The notes below the pieces were generated by a model. It saw nothing but the letters and a program-made list of their open reading frames with translations. It made no database searches and was not told where the DNA came from. Both the position numbers and the translations under genes were made by a program. A stretch of 64,000 nt of DNA, taken from NCBI RefSeq assembly GCF_000764305.2, contig NW_025934621.1, forward strand, positions 1 through 64,000. The letters are read 5' to 3'. This DNA is from Hyalella azteca (taxonomy: Eukaryota; Arthropoda; Malacostraca; Amphipoda; Hyalellidae). Positions 51,950-62,800 of this stretch are shown here, one piece after another. Numbering within the stretch: the stretch's first letter is position 1; each line of letters starts with the position of its first letter.

Positions 51950-52260
51950 AAGAGACGAAGTGACAAGGAGGGACAGGTGACAAGGAGGGACAGGTGACAA
52001 GCAACAGAAACTAAGACACTCGAACAAGAGGTCGCTTACACGGGACGTCGGCCGCCCGCACGAGAGAGACAGAGAAGGGAAATGTAAGGAATCCTACCTA
52101 CATAATAACTTAAAACCACAACTGAGACCTACAGTCAGACACCGCGAGCTCAGCGGTGGGGCGCTCAGGAACAATCCCCCTAGGAACGCGAAATCCCATA
52201 GGACTTCTGACGAGCACAGACACCCGTCAGAAGTCCCCCCTGAGTGGATTAGGAAAGAAA
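51950..52260. other. GC-rich segment with strong nested hairpin
   Basis: In an AT-rich setting this block is clearly GC-richer. GGACTTCTGACG at 52201-52212 pairs perfectly with CGTCAGAAGTCC (about 52225-52236). Outside it, CGCTCAGG (about 52162) can pair with CCTGAGTG after the stem, allowing one G-U pair. Upstream a 20-bp unit GTGACAAGGAGGGACAG is repeated from about 51960. No protein family seen. It could be a structured RNA or a repeat element. Confidence 0.45.
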
Positions 52261-53596
52261 GGAAGGGAAAAATTTTACTTCCTATAAGGGAAATAAATAA
52301 AATGCTTTTATAAATTTACAAAGATAAAAATCTAAAAAGTACGCGTGATTGTATTATTTTTCAGTAAATGAACGTTTAGTTTGATGTTGAATGGACAGCT
52401 CATAATATCCACTATATTGCGTATGAGTGAGCCAAAGGTCGATGTTGTATTTATTCATTCAATCGATTGAATGAATGAAAAGATTTCTAAATAAAATCAC
52501 ATAATATATTATACATAAATTATATTCTTGACTTTGTAATAGAACTTAGCTAAAACTAATAAGTCATAATGAGTAATAACACTAATTAAGTTGTACGCAA
52601 TTTTATTTCTGAGGTTCAGCTAGAGAAAGATTGTTGAAAAAAAAGTTTCAAATTATCACGATTTTTAACTATTTAGTGTTATAGATATTTAATTAATTAT
52701 AATTCAATGAGTTATAATTCAATGAGTGTATGCAACAACTATTCGGCCAGACCCTGACCACCGTGTCTGGTCAGTGCATCTAAAATAATCTAGGGAACAA
52801 TTGCCGAATACTTCTTATATGGTCACCTATTAATTCCCTTTTTGGTAATTTGGATGCCTTCTGCATACTTTTCAAGCTTGTAAACGATTTCTTTTTCAAG
52901 CTTGTAAACCTTATTTATGCGTCAGCGTCATGTTCGTTCAGCTTGCGACACCGGCAAGTGACATTCTTTCGCGTGCACAACAACGACCTGTTATCATCTC
53001 TTCAAGGAATGTTCTTATCTGTCATTAGCTGTGACATGGTGCACAAGGTTTGATCAGTAATATTCTGTTCCTGCTATGAAACATTTGACATTTTCATGAC
53101 ATCTTAGAGCTAAGCGTTGTGATAAGAGCAGCGGCATATTTAATACAAACGATAAGAGGTGTCAACTGCTGTACGAATACCTCGGCTGAGCCATGCTAAC
53201 TTCACACGGTGTCGCTAGCTTGTGAATGACGGGCTATACAACAGATGGCTCCCAGATACATTAGTACTTGGCATATGATAAATTTTTCTGGACCTAATTT
53301 GTATAATTTTTTAATTTAAGGAATAATTTTCCATAAAAAATTACTACATTTCTGCGAAGGAAATTATTGTCCAAATGATTTAATAAACTTGGCGCTGAAA
53401 GAAATATATTACCTACTAATTTTTTGGTCCACGTGATTTAATAGTTATTAGATTATTATTTTTAAAGTTGAGTCTGGAACAAAATTATAATATTCACGTA
53501 AAGAAAGAAAATATCGGGAAATAAGATAATTTTCTAGTAGTAATGGGCTAATATTGCAATAATAAATTGCGTGAAATAGCAGAATAAATTATTTAG

Positions 53597-53673
53597 CAGT
53601 TCTTACTGAATTGGGCCTCTTCCCTCTGGCGGCTGCATTTCCGTTGAACAAGTGCGACATGCCGTCATGCAAA
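53597..53673 (+). CDS. Orphan exon-like ORF, unidentified
   Basis: Between an acceptor (ATTTAG) and a consensus donor (GTAAGT) lies a GC-rich open segment reading AVLTELGLFPLAAAFPLNKC and then DMPSCK. Composition and both splice sites look exon-like. The C-D-x-x-x-C spacing recalls the start of chitin deacetylase-type domains, but no partner exon was found on either side. It could belong to an unrecognised gene, be a lost exon, or be chance. Confidence 0.28.
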
Positions 53674-54169
53674 GTAAGTAAATCAGTAGTTGCTATTCTT
53701 TTATATTCCTTCATTCATAAATTCATTATGTCCTTCATATTCCTTCGTAGCTCCTACATGACCACAGCAGAATTTGTCGTAAACTTTATTAAATAGCAGT
53801 ATTCCACATTAACATAGCAACAAGACATAATTTATCGCAAGTACGTCATGATGTGGTTAGAATTTGCAATTAAGTGGCCAACATCTCTCATTATTTTCGT
53901 TGTGAAATGAATAAGCTATATCGCCTGTATGGCACCTCACAAACGATATGTCAGCGATAACTGATGAGTCGCGACGCGGGTGTCGTGCGACGCATTTAGT
54001 GACGCTCATCGTTCAGAGAAGTCGAATTAAGTGCGGGAGGTGAACAAAAAATTTATTGGTACTGAGAACTGACCTAAAAATCACGGGATTGGTATACATT
54101 GCATCAGTATACTTTCATCAGTAATAAATTATATGGAAATGACGAACTAGGATATATCTATAGTTTCTT

Positions 54170-54295
54170 ATAGCCATGCTATCTAGTTTCTTATAGCCAG
54201 GCAATTTAGTTTCTTATAGCCTGGCTACCTAGTTTCTTATAGCCAGACTCTCTAGTTTCTTATAACTAGGCTGTCTGGTGTCTTATAGCTCAGGC
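54170..54295. repeat. 22-25-bp tandem repeat, five to six units
   Basis: Units of TAGTTTCTTATAGCCAGGC type. Alternating GCCAGGC and GCCTGGC ends let neighbouring units pair with each other. Confidence 0.8.
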
Positions 54296-56804
54296 ACTTT
54301 GGCAGGCATTTATGTAAGCGCTCTAACATGCTAAAAAATAATAACAAAACCTACCAATTAACAATGCAGTGACCCTACTCCACGATCTAATCTTAACCTA
54401 AAATTAAGAAGAATGGAATTTTACCTCCCATCAATTACCATCTGGAACAAATTTGCAAAATTATCGACAAAAAATGTCAATCTTATGTGAATCTCATGTC
54501 AATATTAATTTATCATCGAAGTTGGTTCCTGTGTAAGCAAGGCATTTGTTAATACGAAAGCACCAGCACAGAGTCTTCTTTGGAATAGGTCTCAAATTTT
54601 CTGTACCTATCAGATAATTTTTGAGTGAATTAAACCTATAATTAAATACACTCATTTTCCTTTGGATAATCATTTCATGCTTGGAATTTAGTTTGGTGCC
54701 ACAACGATTTATAATTTTATATGATTTATAATTTTTTAATTATAAACAATGCGCTAGATATAGCACTCAACGAACCGATAAAGTTTGCCGAAAAGTGGGC
54801 AGAAAATTTGAAATTTTTGCTGATATTAATCGTTTAACACAACTTGCAACTGTCTAGGCGGTAAAATTTATGCAAACATTCACGCTTGAATAAAATAGGA
54901 AAATGGAAACTAAAAATAAAGTTCATAATAATATTTGTTTAGTTCCACTTCGTATTTGATATAGATGAACTGAAATCAATCAATGTATTTTAAATTTCCA
55001 ACGCTGTGGCGTTAACAACTAAACTGTGCAAATCCTTCATTGCCTGAACGCAATCAACCTCAAAACCGAGGAATACATTCAAATAAAAAAAATTTAGTTC
55101 AAAAAGATATAGAAATTTCTCATCAGTGGAAGAGCATTAGAACACAAAGTGACTGCAGTAAATTTCTGTTCACTCCGATGAAGTTCAATTATAAAGGCTT
55201 GTGAATAATGGAAATATTCCATTGAAAAAAATTTGGTTAATATATATTAAATTTACAAATTCAGGCAAGAGAATAAATATTTATGGTTCAGAGGAAATAA
55301 TTGTGTAGCTTTAATTCCTCTAGAATCATGGTTCCAGGAAATAATCATGTCCACAGAATACAATCCAATCTTCTAGACCAAGTGGAAACCAATTCAATAC
55401 AACGCTTGCCGCTTCGTGCCGCTGCACGCTCCTACACTTCAGTTAGCCCTGCTTACGGACGGAACTTATGACCAGGCACTGGCCAGACTGTCTCGATTCA
55501 CTCGCGTCTAATAAATTATTGTTGTTCGTGAAGTGTAAAGGTCACCTTATAATGTGAACTATGCTTCTGGTTCAGTATCCTTGATGACACTGTACGTGCA
55601 CCATATTTCTGATACTTCAGGCACCGATGACGTTAGCAGTAATTGTGACACAACCTCTGAATGATCATTGCGCTTGCTTCGAATTTTGCTTAATTTTTCG
55701 ATCCTGCTTCGGTAAAAATCAAATCGGAACGCTTGGTTCTTCACATAGCTGAAGTGAATATAGTACACATTTTTTGTCAATGGTACGCAAGCATTGTTTC
55801 ATTCTACTTGTTTGTCTCGCTTACCGTCGGCAAGATAACGTCAGGCTTTCCACGTCAGTTTAAAGCGATCCAATTATGTCGTGACATACTCGCATATGTT
55901 AACAGTTGGATAAAACAAAGGCTTTATCATTTATTCGAATAAATCGCAAATTAACCAGTAATTTAAAGGCAAAGAAAATGTCCAAACAATTGCTAATGTT
56001 TATATTGAGAAAGATTTGCCGGCCCAACGTCTGTTTAGAATCAGAAAATCAGTGTTACAGAAGCCAAATCACATGAGAGGACTAAACAATACGAAAAGCC
56101 TTCATTTGGTAAACTGTTCCGTTCACATTTGTCAAGGTTCATGAAGTGACCTAAATCTTGTGTGGTATAAGTGTTTCAAATGCATGCTATTGTCATGTCT
56201 TGAATTAGATAAGAATTACCCGAATAGTGAGAGTTTGAATCAGATGACTGATAACAATAGCTACTCTGACACTTGTAAATAAAGCGCTCTAAATTAAAGA
56301 AATTAATTTAAAGCTTTCGTTTGACTTTACAATTTTCCCTCGGACACTTTTTATCTGTTTGAATTTGATGTGTTTATTTTAACAGCGTTTTCTATAAATT
56401 ACTCTAGCTCTAATTTCTTGTGTTAATTCAGAATTCTAATCATAAAAGATTTCTGGTGGCATACGGTACAAGTGTTTTATCGTGCTGTCAGTTGACCCAC
56501 GGCTGACCTCCTTAGATAACACTCGTGATTTTGCGTGTGTTTGTTCACAGGCCCAATTGTTGCAGCTCTAAGAAATAGATCTTCTCTAACTCTCGAATAA
56601 TCAGGAGCTATTCTATTAAAAATAGCTGCCAGTTCATAACTTACTAGCTCAATCATTGATGGCTTTTCAAGATAAGCCCACCAATCATAGACGAGAAATC
56701 CGCCGTTACATGTACTTAAGTGAGTTTTGATAATACGGCCATAGGAAGGTCTCGAGGACATGAACAGCAATCATAAGTTTAATTCCTCACAGGAAGGGCC
56801 ATGG

Positions 56805-59800
56805 ATGTGGGTGACCGCAACGCTGGTAATGTGTTCAGTGTTGTCGGTGCAGCAGAGCTCAGTGTACGCCAGTACAGCGGTGGACAGCCAGGTGCGCGTC
56901 ACACTGAAGGATAACGGCTACATTGGCGTCACTCTTGCCATCGACCCTCAGCTCGATATCCCTGTGCCGGACAGAGGAAGCTTTTTGGCTGCAATACAGG
57001 TAAAAATTGAATATTTATTCAAGCCAATATCTTAATAACAATTTCTAATTTTGCTTTTACGGATTGAGTTTTCCATTTTTCCCACCTGCTACTGAGTATA
57101 AATAGTCCCGTGGATGTATCTCTTAGGTATACAATCTTTAGAATCAATTACAACTGGGCCTTACATGTACTCTTACATAAATTTACGCGGGTAAAGATAT
57201 GGCTATTTATGGTTATTTTGTAACGATGATTTGTTCGATGTTTGTGCCATAAAGACGCTCATGACTCGCGCGTCAGCGTCGCTGTACACGGCCACGCAGC
57301 AGCGCGCATACTTCCGTGACGTGACCGTCGTGGTGCCGTCAGACTGGGACGTCGGTGCTGAGGTCGACACGTCGGGGTACGTGGCTACCATTAAATTGAT
57401 ATTAAATACTTAATCTCCAGACAAATGAGGCTGAAATAACGTTAATTATGAGTCGAATTCGTTGGAACAACTCTTATTCGACGTTTTTTCAAAGTCAAAT
57501 GCCTGATGGTAAGTACGATTTAATGTTGTTAACTATTACTATTATATATTACTATCATTTGCACTACAGGTTATCGTACAGCTACTCTTTGCTATTTATT
57601 TATTATTATTTGTACCACAGGTTATCGTACAGCAACTCTTTGCTATTTATTTACTATTATTTGTATTACAGGTTATCGTACAGCTACTCTTTGCTATTTA
57701 TTTACTATTATTTGTACCACAGGCTATCGTACAGCTACTCTTTGCTATTTATTTACTATTATTTGTACTGCAGGTTATCTTACAGCTACTCTTTGCTATT
57801 TATTTATCGTTATTTGTACCACAAGTTATCGTACAGCTGCTCTTTGCTATTTATTTACTATTATTTGTACTGCAGGTTATCGTACAGCTACTATGTGCTA
57901 TTTATTTACTATTATTTGTACTACAGGTTATCGTACAGCAATTCCTTGCTCCGCGTCACCGATCGCAGCTTCGCCGCCGCGCCAGTGAGTGAAGGGGAGA
58001 GTGGTGAGTGAAGGGAGACTGGTGAGTGAATGGGAGAGGGGTGAGTGAAGGGGAGAGTGGTGAGTGAAGGGGAGAGTGGTGAGTGAAGGGGAGAGTGGAG
58101 AGTGACAGGGAGAGTGGTGAGTGAAGGGAGACTGGTGAGTGAAGCGGAAAGTGTTGAGTAAAGAGGACAGTGGTGAGAGAAGGAGAGAGTGGTGAGTAAA
58201 GAGGACAGTGGTGAGTGAAGGGGAGAGTGGTGAGTAAAGAGGACAGTGGTGAATGAAGGAGAAAGTGTTGAGTAAAGAGGACAGTGGTGAGTGAAGGAGA
58301 GAGTGGTGAGTAAAGGGGACAGTGGTGAGTGAAGGGGAGAGTGATGAGTGAATTACACTGCGGCTGAGAGATAAACTAAGGACTCGATGCTTCATTCATT
58401 CTTCATTTTGTACACTGCATGACGTGAAACTTTTTTGTACACTTTTTGTACGTGATGGTAGCACAGTACACTGCACGTTGATTGAGCGGTTATGCGTTAC
58501 GAGCAGTCAAATTCCGCCAATATTCTTCAAAATTAAAGTCACATCAAAAACCTTCAGGAACTTGTCATTATAGAAGTAAATTAACTGTGAACGAAAGTTT
58601 TTTAGACACATAACAACAAAATGAGTCTAACTGATTTACTATTATATTAATAACTTATGGGTTGGCATTTTAATTTGTTTGAGTTGGTTTTGAAAGGGTT
58701 TGCGTTTTTTTATTGCCAATATAGTAGATGATGGGCACCGGCATTTTTGTGTTTAGGTAAATTGTAAAATGTGTTAGTAAGGAAGAACCATAAATATTCA
58801 TAATTGGTATTGTTAAAATTAAATGACTGCTAAAGTCAGTCAAGTTAAATACGTGTTCGTGTTATAACATTTCTTACTTAATTATTCGCTGGCCAGGCAA
58901 AGTGCTGGCGCAGGAATGGCTGCAGCTGCGTTACGGTGTCTTCCCGGAGCATGGCTTCCCTGGAGACGCGCTCTACCCTCACGTGTACGAAGATCCTGTC
59001 GCCAACACCACCCTGCCCACCAGCTGCACCATCCTTAATGAGCTCTCCTACTCCTGGGTTGACAGGTGAGGGAACTACCCAACACCACCCTGCCACCACC
59101 TGCACCATCCTTAATGAGCTCTCCTACTCCTGGGTTGACAGGTGAGGGAACTACCCAACATCACCCTGCCCACCAGCTGCACCATCCTCAATGAGTTCTC
59201 CTACTCCTGGGTTGACAGGTGAGGGAACTACCCAACACCACCCTGCCCACCAGCTGATGTAAAGAGCGGTGACATCGCATAGCCTATAAGTTTTCGTATG
59301 CTTAATTTGTCCCGTTAATGTACCGTTGCAAATGTTCAGTCAAACCAGTTGACCAAAATCAAATATAGCTAATTTGTATCCAACTTCGAGTGCAAACTAA
59401 AAGACAATTTATTTCAAGCCTCTACGTCACAAGATAGCGCATCTGAGCTGGCCGATGTAAAGATAACATAATTTCGGTCACGCGCCTGAGGAACATGCGA
59501 TAGACTATCTGATAATGCTAAAAACTTCACTCAATTTGATTGATGCTTGAGATATCAGCTCCATTGAGGTTAGTTTATTCAAACAAATTGGATTTTTGGT
59601 TCAGTGGAAATTTTTGGTAGTCAACCAGTTTTGGAATCATGTTCTGTTACTGAAGGAGATCAAGATGAAAATAGGGAACTATGATAAGCTTATTCCTATT
59701 AGATGTATTTATTGTAAATGACCACAATATTATCACAGTCAACAGGATATAAATGCATTTTAGATTACAAAAAACTGACTCCGTTAAATGTACATAAATG

Positions 59801-62800
59801 CATTGTAAATAACTACAGAACTGTCACAGTCAACTCGATAGAAATGAAACGAATTTAATCAAAGAGCTATTGTAGGCAGCGCTGCCCAACGAGACATATT
59901 GTAAATAAATTTCATAGAAGATCTGTTATCAGCGCCGCACACATCACATACGTACAGTACTTATGTACATTGAATACATTTTATATTATAATTACTTACA
60001 ACCAATCACAGGTCTGGTGCGACTTGCCAAGCAGACGTTGCAGACCCCGATTGTCGGGCCCTCCTGGACAGTAAGCAGACCACGGCCACTACATCCATAC
60101 TCTTCTCGGCAGCTCTGGCAACCGTGAGCCTTATATTATGTTATTTAAATCATGATTATATTTTGAATTATGCAGATAATTTCAGAAACAATAGTAAGCT
60201 TGTGTTCGCTTGGAAGGTGAATGTTCTCGATACTCCTAAGTAAAAATTTGAACTTATTATCATATCTATTTTACAATTTTTATTTACTTCAATGCTGTTT
60301 TCAAAATTTACCATCACCATAACTAATGAATGACTTCAATATGAATTTAAATGCAGAGCTAAAATAATGTTAAATGTTTATAAAAATTATAAAAATACTC
60401 AATTTTTCACTAAAAGTATATTGAAAAATCACGAAAGTTGATGCAACCTGTTTGCAAAGATCCATGCCTGTGGCAATCCACTTTACTTGAAAATAGATAA
60501 CCCGAGTATTTTATTATTGACAAGTCACAGGTTAGTCACTCCTATTCAGGTGTCGGAAGCCTGCACAGACGACACGCACGACGCGGTTGCCCCCACACAA
60601 CACAACCGCCTGTGCGGTGGCCGCAGCGTCATCGCCGTCGTTCTGGAGCATCCAGACTTCGCGAGTGAGCTCGGAAATTGCAAATTATGAAGTGTACATT
60701 AAGAACTAATTTTATAAGGCAGCAATTATGAAGCCAATTACTTCAATAAAACCAGACTTCGCGAGTGAGCTCGGAAATTGCAAATTATGAAGTGTACATT
60801 AAGAACTAACTTTGTAAGGCAGCAATTATGAAGCCAATTACTTCAATAAAACCAGACTTCGCGAGTGAGCTCGGAAATTGCAAATTATGAAGTGTACATA
60901 AATAACTAATTTTGTAAGGCTGTAAGGTAGTTAATTAGGAAACCAATTACTGCAATAAAAAATGATCCATGCTTCAAATTAATATCTGGATTCACTTATC
61001 GCAGTCAATTAACATTGAACCACATTGCAATTCATTCAGTGTTAATCTTTTCGCGTGTTCCATCAGTCGATGTAATTATGATTAGGTAATTCAAATGCAT
61101 ATGTATTGTCTTACATTACCATATCTGATGGATTAAACCGATTACCGCAGCCCAAATTTTTGTTTTAGACGGCAGTAACATGCCGGGAGCGGTGATGGAT
61201 ACCACGCCTCAGTTCAGGACATGCCAGAGCCAAAGCAAGCCGCTCTTTCTGCTGCTGGACGATTCAATTCGGGTAACTTCTCTCGCTGGAAAACTTGCCT
61301 GGAATACTACACTCTAGCTGGTTCTACTTTCTGCATTCTTTAGGTTACTTAGTAATTGAATGCATGCTTAGTTATTCATTTTGGCCCGATTTAGAGAGAT
61401 CGAAATATATGATTTCGCTAAATGCATTAAAGTTCACAAGAAAAATTTTTTTCAAATTCTTCACGAGGCCAGGACATTTCATGCGAACGCTTCCATGACT
61501 TATTCACATCGTTAATTTCCCGTTTTCGCTACAATTCCTGCATCTGTTACTAAGATAGTTTGGCTACCTTCAATTTTTATTCTTGTAGCTCGACCCTCCG
61601 AACAATGGCTTCGCCATCTACAACACATTGCGGGACACTCTGAGGACGTTGTTACACGCCCAAACAAATCTCAAGATCGGACTCATGAAGTTTGACAAGG
61701 ACAGTACAAGTACTTACAATAACACCGCACTAACTGACGTATCATCGCTGGACATCGAAGACTTTCTTTCCTTCATCCCGAGTGAGCTACGAAAAAATGA
61801 GTACTATGTTGGAGTTTCCAGCGCGATGGTGGCGGCAGCTGAGCTTCTCAAAGACGAGGGCCAAGTTAATCTTCTTTTAGTGCAAATTAGTACCAATGTA
61901 GATGTCACCACTCCTGACTTGAGCTCTTACCCTGATTTGACGGTCAATGCGGTCCTGCACCATGATATGCTCTACAACAAGTGGATAGAAGCGATAGTGA
62001 GCGACAGTGGAGGTAACAGTCTTATAAAGATCTCATTTTGCGCTTAAAAAAGGTGAAAAATTGAAATAAACTTAATATGTGAATTCAAAGCTTATTGAAT
62101 GAAATTTGTTATCTGCATGAAGAACTTCATATCTGCGTATTTTCTGTCCTTAGTTCTGGTTTATAAAATATGAAAATTTATCACATTTCAATTGAGTAGT
62201 TCTTACGTCCATCAGTACATAAGGAGCTTCTGTGAATGTGATAATGCTACTTGAAATATGATATAAATCTCTTAATGATTCTGATGGAGTTATTGCATTG
62301 AAGGTGAATTTCGTTTTGATGCCTTGAGTCGACCATCAACCAGCGCCAGCCTCTTGGAGAAATTGGCAGGGGACGCCTCGACCGATTTTGTGAGTATATG
62401 CAAATGTCGTACCGAAATCGCGGAATTGATTCTATGGAACTGGCTGATGATTCTATGGAATCATCAGCCAGTTGGCCGAATCTGTAGAATCAGCATTTCT
62501 ATACTATAAGAATCTGGGTTAAGGTCAGTCAGCCAAGTTTTTTTTATATTTAAATGTAAAGGAACTTGACCGAATTTTTCGTAACTTTTTCTAACCCTAA
62601 CGGTCGACTTATGTTCTAACTCTAACTCTAACGTCCGATTTTCTTAATCAGCAACGAAATGCTGATTCTACATATTCGGCAAACTGGCCGCCGATTCAAT
62701 TGAATGGGTAATTCCACGATTTCAGCGATATATGTAATTCCACGACATATATATTATATATATATTTGCTCCGGTTGTTCAAAATTCAAGTTTTTCAAAT

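Larger units (their letters stand above)
49685..56804. other. Sulfurase-CLCA intergenic stretch
   Basis: AT-rich, largely featureless. Exceptions are annotated separately: a GC-rich foldback patch (51950-52260), an orphan exon-like ORF (53597-53673) and a 20-odd-bp repeat (54170-54295). No conserved domain was recognised in the remaining short ORFs. Confidence 0.5.

Noticed and set aside
57448..58011. 187-codon plus-strand ORF rich in YYLYHRLSYS repeats
   Set aside because: It is the translation of the 51-bp minisatellite, whose period is a multiple of three; only its last part overlaps a real exon.
57928..58395. 155-codon minus-strand ORF rich in Ser, Pro, Thr and His
   Set aside because: Reverse translation of the 19-bp donor repeat; no start context, no domain, and opposite strand to the gene.
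58878..59145. ORFs on both strands over the 77-bp repeat
   Set aside because: Shadows of CLCA exon 4 and its tandem copies.
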